A DNA stretch of 64,000 nucleotides from CAWHJN01 sp963829705 (GTDB lineage Bacteria; Bacteroidota; Rhodothermia; Rhodothermales; BA12). This document shows, piece by piece, positions 51,507-59,524 of the stretch; within the stretch, counting starts at the first letter, position 1, and every line of letters starts with the position of its first letter. The stretch lies in NCBI GenBank assembly GCA_963829705.1, contig CAWHJN010000005.1, positions 248,001 to 312,000 of the forward strand, given 5' to 3'. The notes beneath the pieces were generated by a model that worked only from the letters and a program-made list of their open reading frames with translations, was not told the origin of the DNA and searched no databases. A program made the translations under genes and the position numbers.

Positions 51507-52472
51507 TCAGGGAAGTCGCGTCACCAGGCGCGTCAGGCGCTCGTTGCCGACGGTCAGCACACCCACGTACGTCCCGGCAGCCAGGGCGTCGCCGCTGAAA
51601 ACCACCTGGTGAGATCCCGCGCGCTGCAGCTGCGCGGGGACGGGCACGGCCACTTCGCGCCCCATCACGTCGTAGATGCGCAGCGACACGTCGGCGGCGC
51701 GTTCGAGGGTGTAATCGAACGTGACGGCGGCGGCGAAGGGGTTGGGATAGGCGGGGCCGAACGCCGTGACGAAGGGCGTGTCGGTTTCTTCGACGGGCAC
51801 AGTGGAGCGGTCCACCGCCGCGAGTTGATCGAACAACGTCACGCCTTCGATCACCGTGCCGACGGGCACCCCGTCGGCCACGAGCACGATGCCCCAGTGG
51901 CGGATCTTGTCGAGGTCGAGCACGCCGTCGCCGCGGAAGCCACCGGGCGGGATCGAGAAGCCCGCGTCGCCGATGCTCGGGGTTTCGGTGAGGGGGATGA
52001 GCAGTTGCGTCCAGCCGGTGGGGGTGGTGAGCACGTCGCGCGACTCATAGATCCACGTCTGGATGCTCGTCTCTCCAGCGGGGTCGGTTTCGGATTCGTC
52101 CTCGTAGAGTTCGAAGCGAAACGCCACATGCTCCGCACCCGCCGCCATCGACGTGTTGGTGTACCACAGGCTGAGGTGCGTGTACGGCGAGAGGTCGGGG
52201 AACGGGTTGGGCGGAGCCGCGATGCGGTGGAAATAGCCGAAGCCGACGTACCCCAACGCTCCTGGTCCCGACTCGATGTGCCACGTGGCTCTGGCCGATT
52301 TGCCGTCGTGACCCTGGGCATTGGCGCGTATCTCGACGCGGCTCTCGTCGTTGTAGGTGAGAAAGTAGAACTGGTCTTCCGGGTAGCCACGGTCGAGGTT
52401 GAGGATCACCTTCTGGGCGTGGAGGGCCGGAGTGCTTCCGAGCAGGCAGGCGAGCAGGAGCAGACGTTTCAT
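51507..52472 (-). CDS. Secreted carbohydrate-binding-like protein with T9SS-type tail
   Basis: 321 residues from ATG 52472, which opens the signal peptide MKRLLLLACLLGSTPALHAQ; an upstream start at 52505 would bury it. Residues about 20-220 look like a single beta-sandwich (WHIESGPGALGYVGFGYFHR, DLSPYTHLSLWYTNTSMAAG, GWTQLLIPLTETPSI, LDKIRHWGIVLVADG), in the style of CBM11/galactose-binding domains. The tail AYPNPFAAAVTFDYTL, RIYDVMGREVAVPVP, GTYVGVLTVG is the FlgD-like/T9SS pattern. It is preceded by the HprK-like gene on the same strand, 33 bases away. The ligand is unknown. Confidence 0.8.
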   Translation of the reverse strand: MKRLLLLACLLGSTPALHAQKVILNLDRGYPEDQFYFLTYNDESRVEIRANAQGHDGKSARATWHIESGPGALGYVGFGYFHRIAAPPNPFPDLSPYTHLSLWYTNTSMAAGAEHVAFRFELYEDESETDPAGETSIQTWIYESRDVLTTPTGWTQLLIPLTETPSIGDAGFSIPPGGFRGDGVLDLDKIRHWGIVLVADGVPVGTVIEGVTLFDQLAAVDRSTVPVEETDTPFVTAFGPAYPNPFAAAVTFDYTLERAADVSLRIYDVMGREVAVPVPAQLQRAGSHQVVFSGDALAAGTYVGVLTVGNERLTRLVTRLP

Positions 52473-52505
52473 CGAGGTGTGGAGGAGCGGGGAGGACGAG
52501 TGCAT

Positions 52506-53540
52506 CTATACGGCCACGGAGCGCAGCAGGCGAGCCGCCGCCGCCGGATCGTCGAGGAGGTCGCGCCCGGCCAGCAACGCGTAGCTCTTCGCCTGCCCGA
52601 CGAGCGCATGGAGGTCGCGCAGGTGTGCGGCAGCAGCGTCGGCATCGAGCAGCGTGAGCGTGCCGCTGTGCGGGATGAGCCGGACGAGCGCCGCGTGGGC
52701 GTCGAGCTTTTCGAGGCGGCTCGTGGCCTCGGGCACGATCTGCGGGAAGACGAGCACGTGCGGTGTGCAGCGCGTTTCGTAGCCGTCGGGATAGAGTTCA
52801 CAGATGCGGAGGCGGCGCTTGCGGACGTCGCCCATGTGCGGCTCCCAGAACGGCGTCACCTGCGGAAACGTGAGGGCGGCGTCGGGGTCGAGGCAGAAGT
52901 CGCGGCGCAGCGGGCGGGCCTCGACGGTGCCGCCTGCGACGCCGAGCAACACGGAATCGTCGGTGAGGTAGTGCCAGCCCTGCTCCACGAGCCGCATCGT
53001 GAGGGTGGACTTGCCGCTGTCGCTCTGCCCGGCGATCAGCCAGCCGACGTCTTCGCGCACGAGACAGGCCGCGTGCGTGGTGCGGAGCCCCCGCGTAGTG
53101 AGCAGAAGCACGGTGCTGTAAAACACCACGCCGAAGAGCAGTGCCTCGCGCAGCGCCACGCCCATCGCGCCGAAGCCGGGGCCGAGCACGCCCCGCGCCG
53201 CACCGTTTTGCATATCGACGTGAACGACGGTGTCGCGGAAGGCGACGTAGAGATCCGGCCCGGCCCGGTAAAACCGGAGGCCCTCGGGGCTTTCGCTCAA
53301 CAGCCGCGCCGCGCCGGGCACGGCGAGCGGATCGGCGTGCTTCAAGACGGAGAGCACGCACGCGCTTTCTCCGCCCGTCAGCGCTTCAAACCCGAAGTAC
53401 GACAGCGCCTTGCGGAGGGGCGCGGCCAGCGTCTCGTCGTCCCACTCGACCGCGAGGGCCGCGTGGCCTGCTCGCACACACGCCCGCTCCCGTGGGATCA
53501 GCCGGGGGTGTTCAGCGGCGTCGAGGGTGGAGGGCAGCAC
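52506..53540 (-). CDS. HprK-like serine kinase (HPr kinase/RiPP-type kinase family)
   Basis: 344 residues from GTG 53540. The P-loop is IAGQSDSGKSTLTMRLVEQG (GQSDSGKST, residues 171-179), followed by WHYLTDDSVLL, the HprK/PEPCK-type Asp-Asp metal site. VEARPLRRDFCLDPDAALTF and the C-terminal LVGQAKSYALLAGRD match stand-alone HprK-like kinases found in Bacteroidota and near lasso-peptide genes, where some phosphorylate the precursor. There is no PTS gene nearby, so classical HPr regulation is unlikely. The N-terminal ~160 residues are not the HprK N-domain. It is followed by the T9SS cargo gene; the small lasso-leader-type gene is 3 kb downstream on the same strand. A functional link is possible but unproven. 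Confidence 0.72.
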   Translation of the reverse strand: MLPSTLDAAEHPRLIPRERACVRAGHAALAVEWDDETLAAPLRKALSYFGFEALTGGESACVLSVLKHADPLAVPGAARLLSESPEGLRFYRAGPDLYVAFRDTVVHVDMQNGAARGVLGPGFGAMGVALREALLFGVVFYSTVLLLTTRGLRTTHAACLVREDVGWLIAGQSDSGKSTLTMRLVEQGWHYLTDDSVLLGVAGGTVEARPLRRDFCLDPDAALTFPQVTPFWEPHMGDVRKRRLRICELYPDGYETRCTPHVLVFPQIVPEATSRLEKLDAHAALVRLIPHSGTLTLLDADAAAAHLRDLHALVGQAKSYALLAGRDLLDDPAAAARLLRSVAV

Positions 53541-53931
53541 GATAAAGCTTCAGGTGGGGGGCGGAGGCACCGCTAACTTCGTGGCGAGCGCGTGTGCAGA
53601 CGAAAGAAGAAAACGTGCCGGGTCGGCGGCCTTTCGGGCCTGGCTGCGTCGGCGCTGGTGGAAGCGGCAGAGGCAGCGCCGGCGACGTCCGTTCATCGCG
53701 CCGGTGCTGCCTCAAGGCCGCGGGCTTCCCATCCACTGATAAGCCCGTTGATGAAACGATACGCCACCCACGATGCGCCTTCCAGGTCAGTTGCTGTTCA
53801 CTTTGTGTCCGCTCTCGTACCGACCCCGTAACGCATTGAGCAAAAGCACGCGGCGGATGTAACTCCGCTGTTGCGACGCTGGCGATGAGGCATTGTACTT
53901 TGCAGCCCGTCATCCCCCGCCAGCACTTCCC
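53541..53931. other. 391-bp gap between divergent genes, no supported gene
   Basis: Between the HprK-like start and the HEPN start. An Arg-rich open frame on the plus strand (ending PFIAPVLPQGRGLPIH at 53735) has no convincing start or homologue. The sequence TTG-22-TACTTTG (53872-53901) could be a weak promoter for the HEPN gene. Confidence 0.5.
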
Positions 53932-54324
53932 ATGGATCAACCCCGCCTGCTGCTGTACAAGGCGCAGAAGTTTCTGCGTAGCGCAGCCGTGCTGCTGGAG
54001 TTGGAAGACTACGACTCGGCGGCGTCGCGTGCGTATTTCGCCATGTTCTACTCGGCCCACGCCGCGCTCCTGCAGCGACGGGTAGACGTGAACCGCCAGC
54101 GCGGCATCCGGACGGCGTTCGTCGAGACGTTCGTGGCGTCGGGGCAGTTGCCCGAGCACGCTGGGGAGATCCTCGATCAGGCGCAGCGCCTGCAGGAGAT
54201 GGCCGATTACACGCACCAGTTCAGCGTCTCGGCGCGCGACGCCGAGCGGCTGTTGCAGGAAGCCGAGGCGTTCGTCAACACGATGGAGATGCTCGTGCCG
54301 CGTGAAACTCACACGAAGCATTGA
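53932..54324 (+). CDS. HEPN-domain protein without a nucleotidyltransferase partner
   Basis: 130 residues from ATG 53932; a start at 53893 adds 13 non-conserved residues. The helical HEPN fold shows ALLLELEDYDSAASRAYFAMFYSAH in outline: LLELEDYDSAASRAYFAMFY and SAHAALLQRR, with conserved Arg33 and His43. DYTHQFSVSARDAERLLQEA near the end is the second helix pair. The RxxxxH (R-x4-6-H) RNase motif of HepT toxins is not clear: Arg33 and His43 are 9 residues apart. No MNT-type antitoxin is adjacent, so this is unlikely to be a complete HEPN/MNT module. It may bind RNA, nucleotides or a protein partner. Confidence 0.8.
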   Translation: MDQPRLLLYKAQKFLRSAAVLLELEDYDSAASRAYFAMFYSAHAALLQRRVDVNRQRGIRTAFVETFVASGQLPEHAGEILDQAQRLQEMADYTHQFSVSARDAERLLQEAEAFVNTMEMLVPRETHTKH

Positions 54325-54407
54325 ACGCGCCCCGCGCAAGGCCGTATGCTTGCGGGCTGTTCACCGACGAACGCCCTCATTTTCTCTGTTCATAGACGCC
54401 GCGGGCC

Positions 54408-54671
54408 ATGAAGCCGAATACCCATCCCGACTACAAGTTCATCACCGTGCAGCTCGCCGACGGTACCGAGTACCAGACGCGCTCGACGATGAGCGCCGAC
54501 AATTACTCGTCGGAAGTCGACGCCACGAACCACCCGTTCTACACCGGCAAGCGCCAGTACGTGGACACCGCGGGCCGCGTCGAGAAGTTCATGCGCCGCT
54601 ACGGCAACCGTGGCCGCACGATGCCTGGCATGGAAGCCGAGGAGAACGCCGAGGCCGACGAAACCAAGTAA
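54408..54671 (+). CDS. rpmE: 50S ribosomal protein bL31
   Basis: 87 residues. The sequence has the bL31 core THPDYKFITVQLADGTEYQT, RSTMSADN, HPFYTGKRQYVDTAGRVEKF, RRYGNR. The four zinc-binding Cys of the C+ form are absent, so it is a C-minus (zinc-independent) form; it lacks the insertion of type B proteins. The acidic C-terminal extension (GMEAEENAEADETK) is unusual. It is followed by a strong terminator, 11 bases before thymidine phosphorylase. Confidence 0.95.
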   Translation: MKPNTHPDYKFITVQLADGTEYQTRSTMSADNYSSEVDATNHPFYTGKRQYVDTAGRVEKFMRRYGNRGRTMPGMEAEENAEADETK

Positions 54672-54686
54672 GCGGCACGCCCTTTC

Positions 54687-54747
54687 GAGGCTCGCGCGCC
54701 GAGCCTCTCACCCTCCCGACGGCTTCGTCTGGAGGGTTTTTCTTTTT
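54687..54747 (+). terminator. Tandem hairpins and intrinsic terminator after rpmE
   Basis: Hairpin 1: GAGGCTCG (54687-54694) with CGAGCCTC (54700-54707). Hairpin 2: CCCTCC-C-GACG (54711-54721) with CGTC-T-GGAGGG (54726-54736), followed by TTTTTCTTTTT (54737-54747). This is the clearest intrinsic terminator in the window. It ends only 11 bases before the ATG of deoA, so deoA needs read-through or a promoter inside rpmE. Confidence 0.85.
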
Positions 54748-54758
54748 CCCATCCCGCC

Positions 54759-56096
54759 ATGCCCGAAGCCTTCAACGCCGTCCCCTTGCTGCGCCGCAAA
54801 CGCGACGGCCAGCCCCTCGCCGCCGCCGATATCCGCGCCTTCGTCGACGCCTACACGCGCGGCGACGTGCCCGACTACCAGGCCAGCGCCTTCCTGATGG
54901 CGGCATTCCTGCGCGGCCTCGATGCCGACGAAACCGCCGCCCTCACCGACGCCATGCTCCACTCGGGCACCGTCGTGGATCTGTCGGACGTGCCGGGTCG
55001 CAAAGTAGACAAGCACTCGACGGGCGGCGTGGGCGACAAGATCTCGCTGCTGCTCGCGCCCCTCGTGGCAGCCTGCGGCGTGCCGGTGCCGATGATTTCG
55101 GGGCGCGGACTCGGGCACACGGGCGGCACGCTCGACAAGCTTGAATCCATCCCGGGCTTCCGCACCGACCTCTCGCTCGACGAGTACCGGCGCCATCTCC
55201 AGCAGCACGGCGTCGTGATGATCGGGCAGACGGCGGAGATCGCGCCGGCCGACAAGAAGCTCTACGCCCTGCGCGACGTGACGGCGACGGTCGAATTCAT
55301 CCCGTTCATCGCCGCCTCCATCATGTCGAAAAAGCTGGCGGCGGGGCTCGATGCGCTCGTGCTCGACGTGAAGACCGGGCGCGGCGCGTTCATGCACGAC
55401 GAACACGACGCGCGCCGACTGGCCGAAACACTCGTCTCCATCGGGCGAAAAGCCGGGGTGCCCACCGTCGCGCTGCTGACCGACATGGACGCGCCGCTCG
55501 GCAGCGCCATCGGCAACTGGCCCGAGGTGGCCGAGACGGTGCGCTGCCTGAAAAACGACGCTGCCGGTGCCGAGGACGTTGTCGAGGTCACGCTCGCGCT
55601 CGCCGGGGAGATGCTGGCGCTCGGCGGCGCGGCGGCGACGCCCGAGGAAGGCCGCGCCTTCGCCGAAAAGGCCCTGCGCGGCGGACGGGCCTGGGCGAAG
55701 TTCGTGGAACTCGTCGAGGCGCAGGGCGGCGACGTTTCCGCGCTGGAATCGCGCGACGGCTACGCGCCCGCCCACGTGATCGTCGCCCCCGAAACGGGCT
55801 ACCTCGCCGACCTCGACGCGCTCGCGCTGGGCCACCTCAGCGTGGACCTGGGCGCGGGCCGCCGCACCAAAGAGGACGCCGTCGATCCGATCGCGGGCCT
55901 CGTGTTGCACGTTCGTCCGGGTGCGTTCGTGGAGAAAGGGCAGCCGCTCGCGTCGCTCTACACACAGCGCGTGGCAAACCTCGATGCGTACGAAACCGCC
56001 TTCCGGGCCGCGTGCAGGTTCTCGGACGCCGCGCCCGCGCCGCTGCGCCCGCGCGTGCTGGATCGCTACGACGGCGAGCGGTGGGCAGGTACCTGA
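54759..56096 (+). CDS. deoA: Thymidine/pyrimidine-nucleoside phosphorylase
   Basis: 445 residues, normal for the nucleoside phosphorylase II family. The phosphate-binding STGGVGDKISLLLAPL, substrate-site SGRGLGHTGGTLDKLESI and the family-specific KKLYALRDVTATVE and IMSKKLAAGLDALVLDVKTG are present. The enzyme cleaves thymidine, deoxyuridine or uridine with phosphate to give the base and (deoxy)ribose-1-phosphate, in nucleoside salvage. deoA and pdp cannot be separated by sequence alone; the ~445-residue length fits either. A strong terminator lies just upstream. Confidence 0.93.
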   Translation: MPEAFNAVPLLRRKRDGQPLAAADIRAFVDAYTRGDVPDYQASAFLMAAFLRGLDADETAALTDAMLHSGTVVDLSDVPGRKVDKHSTGGVGDKISLLLAPLVAACGVPVPMISGRGLGHTGGTLDKLESIPGFRTDLSLDEYRRHLQQHGVVMIGQTAEIAPADKKLYALRDVTATVEFIPFIAASIMSKKLAAGLDALVLDVKTGRGAFMHDEHDARRLAETLVSIGRKAGVPTVALLTDMDAPLGSAIGNWPEVAETVRCLKNDAAGAEDVVEVTLALAGEMLALGGAAATPEEGRAFAEKALRGGRAWAKFVELVEAQGGDVSALESRDGYAPAHVIVAPETGYLADLDALALGHLSVDLGAGRRTKEDAVDPIAGLVLHVRPGAFVEKGQPLASLYTQRVANLDAYETAFRAACRFSDAAPAPLRPRVLDRYDGERWAGT

Positions 56097-56313
56097 CGCG
56101 GCGCAGCCGAGCCGGATCACAAAACCATCGCGGGGTTCTGGTGTTGGGCGTGCCGCAGTACGGCAGGTGTACCACGGTACAGAAGGTGTCGCGGGGTACC
56201 GCAGGGCGCAGCACGCTGTGCCCCTACCACGTTCGACCCGAGCGCAATGAAGTGCGCCCCTACCTGCATCCTCCCCGTTCCGCTTTCCGCGTTCTCACTT
56301 CCGACTTTACCTC

Positions 56314-57369
56314 GTGCCTGTTCTCGCCAATTACTACGTCACGTACCGCTGCAACGCGAAGTGCGGGTTCTGCGACATCTGGGAGCAGCCCTCGCCGATG
56401 GTGGACCTCGACGACGTGCGCCGCAACCTTGATGACCTGAAGCGCCTCGGCGTGCGCGTGGTGGACTTCACGGGCGGCGAACCCCTCCTCCACCCGCGCC
56501 TCCACGAGATGCTGGCGCTGGCCAAAGAACGCGGCTTTCTCACCACCGTCACCACCAACGGGCTGCTCTACCCCAAGCGCGCCGAAAAACTGCGTGGGCT
56601 GGTGGATCTGCTGCACTTTTCCATCGACTCGTCGCGGCCCGACGAGCACGACGCCTCGCGCGGTGTGAAGTGCTTTTCGAAGCTCATGGAAAGCATCGAG
56701 GTGGCGCTCCAGATGGGGGAGCGGCCCGACCTCTTGTTCACCGTCACCAACGAAAACGTCCACCGGCTGGGGGAGATCTACGAGACCATTGCGCGTCCCA
56801 ACAAGCTGCTGCTCATTCTCAACCCGCTCTTCGAGTACAACCAGCTCGGCACGCTCTTGCACGACGAGGTGATGGCCACGATGGCGGCGTACGCGAAGAA
56901 ACCATACGTCTACCTCAACGCCGCCTTCCTGTCGCTCAGGCGCGCGGGCGGCAACGACCCTGAAGCGCCCGTGTGCCGCGCCGTGTCCACGTGCGTCGTC
57001 ATCTCGCCCTTCAACGAGATCGTGCTGCCGTGCTACCACTTCGGGCTCGAAAAGCTGCCCATCGAAGGGAAGCTTTACGACCTCTGGCAGAGCGACACGG
57101 TAAAGGGGCATCAGGCGATGGAGGGCCGCCATCCGATCTGCAAGGGCTGCACGGTCAACTGCTACTTCGAGCCGTCATTCGCCACCGCGCCCGCGACGGC
57201 GTACTTCTGGCAGAGCCTGCCCAGCAAGGTCAAGTACGGGTGGACGAAGTTCGTGGTGCAGCGCCTCCAAGCGAAGCTCGGTCCCCGGCAGGCCATCCTG
57301 CCCGACTTCGACGCGCTCGTGGCCGCCGAGGCAGGTGGCGACGGGGCCGTGCAGGCCGTCGAAACCTGA
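56314..57369 (+). CDS. Radical SAM protein with SPASM-like C-terminal cluster
   Basis: 351 residues from GTG 56314. The radical SAM motif is CNAKCGFC (Cys13, Cys17, Cys20), which binds the [4Fe-4S] cluster and S-adenosylmethionine. FTGGEPLLHP is the GGE motif. The C-terminal Cys set (VCRAVSTCVVISPFNEI, LPCYHFG, CKGCTVNCYFEPS) resembles a SPASM/twitch auxiliary cluster, as in peptide- and carbohydrate-modifying enzymes. No precursor peptide or partner gene lies nearby, so the substrate is unknown. The 217-base upstream gap has several short inverted repeats (TGCCG-CAGTA-CGGCA, GTACC-AC-GGTAC) but no motif I recognise. Confidence 0.87.
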   Translation: MPVLANYYVTYRCNAKCGFCDIWEQPSPMVDLDDVRRNLDDLKRLGVRVVDFTGGEPLLHPRLHEMLALAKERGFLTTVTTNGLLYPKRAEKLRGLVDLLHFSIDSSRPDEHDASRGVKCFSKLMESIEVALQMGERPDLLFTVTNENVHRLGEIYETIARPNKLLLILNPLFEYNQLGTLLHDEVMATMAAYAKKPYVYLNAAFLSLRRAGGNDPEAPVCRAVSTCVVISPFNEIVLPCYHFGLEKLPIEGKLYDLWQSDTVKGHQAMEGRHPICKGCTVNCYFEPSFATAPATAYFWQSLPSKVKYGWTKFVVQRLQAKLGPRQAILPDFDALVAAEAGGDGAVQAVET

Positions 57370-57375
57370 CGCGGC

Positions 57376-58161
57376 TCAGAAGTACAGCGCCGCGCCCACG
57401 CGCAGGCCCATCGAGCGGAAGCCGTAGTTGCTGCTCACGTACCGCGAGCGGTCGGTGCTGGTGGTCGTGGCGGTGTTGGTGTTGACGCTGTTGCTGAAGG
57501 TGGTCGTGCGCGTGGACACGTTCTTGTTGACGCTGCGCTCGAAGAACAGCGACGTCCGGTACTCGGCCATCAGGCTCAGGTCGCCCGCCACGCGCCACTC
57601 GACGCCCAGCCCGCCCGTGAAACCGCCGCCCCAGAGGTGGCTCTTGTTGGTGCGCTCGTTGACCGTCACCTGGGTGTCGGAAAACGGCGGCTGGTTGGGT
57701 GGGCGCTGCTCGTTGCCGCTCACCTGGCGCTCCTCCTCGTCGAGGCGGGAGTAGCGCGGCCCGCCAAACACGCCGAAGAGCGCGTACGGGCGCATTCGCC
57801 CCGCCGTGGCCGCGTAGCGCTCGACCTCCAGCACCACGTCGAAGCGGATGAAGGAGTTGTCGCGCTGGCTGCGGTCGGTGTCGTTGATGGTGGTCTCGAA
57901 GCCACCGGGCATCTGGGACGTCTCGTCCTCGCTCGTAGAGCGGTCGTCCTGCGAGAGCCCGGTGAGTTCGATGTCGAGGCCGAAGCGGAGGGCGTGGGTG
58001 GGGGAACGCTCGGTTTTGAGCGAGACGCTGCCGCCGTTGAAAGAACTGAAGGACAGGTTGCTTCCGTAGGAGACGAGCAGTGCGCGGCGCAACGTATCCG
58101 GTTGCTGCGCCACGACCGCCAGCGGGGTCGCCAGCGCCAGGAGCAGAAATGCTCGTAGCAT
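57376..58161 (-). CDS. Outer-membrane beta-barrel protein
   Basis: 261 residues. Signal peptide MLRAFLLLALATPLAVVAQQ. Alternating hydrophobic/hydrophilic strands with turns (LLVSYGSNLSFSSFNGGSVS, LRFGLDIELTG, RFDVVLEVERYAA, SLMAEYRTSLFFE) and a C-terminal aromatic residue (LRVGAALYF) are typical of outer-membrane barrels of the OmpW/porin-like type. Function unknown. It is preceded on its strand by TATCTTTG at 58254-58261. It converges on the radical SAM gene (6-base gap). Confidence 0.78.
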   Translation of the reverse strand: MLRAFLLLALATPLAVVAQQPDTLRRALLVSYGSNLSFSSFNGGSVSLKTERSPTHALRFGLDIELTGLSQDDRSTSEDETSQMPGGFETTINDTDRSQRDNSFIRFDVVLEVERYAATAGRMRPYALFGVFGGPRYSRLDEEERQVSGNEQRPPNQPPFSDTQVTVNERTNKSHLWGGGFTGGLGVEWRVAGDLSLMAEYRTSLFFERSVNKNVSTRTTTFSNSVNTNTATTTSTDRSRYVSSNYGFRSMGLRVGAALYF

Positions 58162-58253
58162 GAGTCGGGAAAGAAAAGGGAAAGGGGCGCGCGTGGTGAA
58201 GGCGCCGGGCCATCAGCCCTCCGCTTTGTAAAGGCGGTGGTAGCGTGGCAACA

Positions 58254-58261
58254 CAAAGATA
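58254..58261 (-). promoter_or_regulatory. Candidate -7 element TATCTTTG for the outer-membrane barrel gene
   Basis: Minus-strand TATCTTTG is an exact TAnnTTTG match, 93 bases before ATG 58161. A TTTG at 58278-58275 is the nearest upstream match but only 13 bases from the -7 element, shorter than the known 17-23. Confidence 0.4.
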
Positions 58262-58401
58262 CATTCGGATCCGGCAAAACCGGAGAGGCACAAGCGCGCC
58301 ATCTGCCCCCCGAACCCCGGTTCGTGTGAGGCGTGTGCAACGAAATCCTCCTGCCCATGCCCCTCAGCGGTCTTCACTCCCTCACACCCGCTCCCTGAAC
58401 C

Positions 58402-59034
58402 ATGCCGTTTCCCGAACACACCGCTTTCGCCGGTGCCGACGCCGCGAAGGCGACTTCGGCCCTCGTGCTGCTGCACGGACGCGGCGCGACGGCTGCCGAC
58501 ATCCTCTCGCTCGCCGACGCCCTCGGCGTGCCAGCGGGCATGGCCGTCGTGGCTCCGCAGGCAGCGGGCAATACCTGGTACCCCGCCCGCTTCATCGCCC
58601 CGCTGATGGACAACGAACCCGAACTGACGCGGGCGTTGGAAACCGTGGGTGAAGTCATAGAATCGCTCGATCACCACGGCATCGCACCCGAAAACATCGT
58701 CCTGGGCGGGTTTTCGCAGGGCGCGTGCCTGGCGCTCGACTTCGCCCTCCGCCACGCGCGGCGCTGGGGCGGCGTCCTCGCTTTCAGCGGCGGACTCATC
58801 GGTCCACCCGGCACCACGTGGAAGTCCCCTGGCACGCTCGACGGCACGCCCGTTTTCCTCGGCTGCGCCGATGCCGACCCGCACATCCCCGTCGTCCGCG
58901 TCGAGGAATCAGCGCGGGTCTTCGACGAGCACGGAGCCGACGTGACCGCCCGGCTGTACCGGGGTATGTGGCACAGCATCCTCCCCGAAGAACTCGACGC
59001 TGCGCGCGACGCTGTGCCGCTGCTCAGAGGATGA
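58402..59034 (+). CDS. Alpha/beta-hydrolase phospholipase/carboxylesterase
   Basis: 210 residues, the normal length for the phospholipase/carboxylesterase (acyl-protein-thioesterase-like) family. The oxyanion-hole LLHGRGATA, nucleophile GGFSQGACLA (Ser105), Asp159 in CADADPHIP and His191 in RGMWHSI form the catalytic triad. APQAAGNTWYPARFI is the substrate-side loop. It hydrolyses short-chain esters; the natural substrate cannot be told. It is cytosolic, with no signal. It overlaps the next, converging gene by 11 bases. Confidence 0.9.
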   Translation: MPFPEHTAFAGADAAKATSALVLLHGRGATAADILSLADALGVPAGMAVVAPQAAGNTWYPARFIAPLMDNEPELTRALETVGEVIESLDHHGIAPENIVLGGFSQGACLALDFALRHARRWGGVLAFSGGLIGPPGTTWKSPGTLDGTPVFLGCADADPHIPVVRVEESARVFDEHGADVTARLYRGMWHSILPEELDAARDAVPLLRG

Positions 59035-59341
59035 CAGGCGCGGCGTGCTCGGGTAGCCGGGTCATCCGCTCACCATCCCCTGAGGCGAGCGGCAGGCGGA
59101 AGGCCGTGGTGCCGGGCAACACGGCGTGCGTGCGGAGGTGGCGGTTGGAGATAAACCACACCTCGTCGCGGTCGTTGGAGAGGATGAAGTATGCTTCCGA
59201 CGTTTCGGACGGCGAGTAGAGGCCGAGCACGCGGTAGGCTATGTGTGTGGAGAAGCCGTTGTCGAGCGGACGCGGCTGGGGTGCGCGTGGACTGTCGAGT
59301 TCCTGCACACGCACGTACAGATCGGGGCAGAGGGCCGTCAT
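59024..59341 (-). CDS. Small hypothetical protein
   Basis: 105 residues from ATG 59341 (an upstream start at 59491 adds Arg-rich sequence). It contains PDLYVRVQELDSPRAPQPRP, THIAYRVLGLYSPSETSEAY, FILSNDRDEVWFISNRHLRT and HAVLPGTTAFRLPL. I do not recognise a family. The composition is protein-like (mixed charges, aromatic residues, no low complexity in the middle), so it is a plausible gene. It overlaps the esterase gene by 11 bases at the 3-prime ends. Confidence 0.6.
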   Translation of the reverse strand: MTALCPDLYVRVQELDSPRAPQPRPLDNGFSTHIAYRVLGLYSPSETSEAYFILSNDRDEVWFISNRHLRTHAVLPGTTAFRLPLASGDGERMTRLPEHAAPVIL

Positions 59342-59524
59342 AGAAAGGGGTACAGATGGGGCGGAATGCCGCAAGCTTACTGCGCGCCCCGGTCGCCGCC
59401 TACGGCTCCGATGCGACGTTCGGGCAACCCTTTGTATGTGCAAACGAGAGGGAGACGGTGACGGGAAAAGCAGCCACCTGCGTCGTCTCATTCTGCCCTG
59501 CGCTGCGGTCCGCGGCCGCCAACA

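Noticed and set aside
53581..53737. Arg-rich plus-strand frame ending PFIAPVLPQGRGLPIH as a second leader-type peptide
   Set aside because: It resembles the F/YxxPxL pattern, but the Gly is not at L+4 and no Thr follows at the required spacing. No start codon with support is seen.
53932..54324. HEPN protein as a HepT toxin
   Set aside because: The R-x4-6-H motif is not in place and no MNT antitoxin gene is adjacent.
53512..54339. Minus-strand frame across the HEPN gene
   Set aside because: Antisense frame; the HEPN gene is supported on the plus strand.
56097..56313. Mobile element in the gap before the radical SAM gene
   Set aside because: Several short inverted repeats (GTACC-AC-GGTAC and others) exist but there is no transposase and no target-site duplication.
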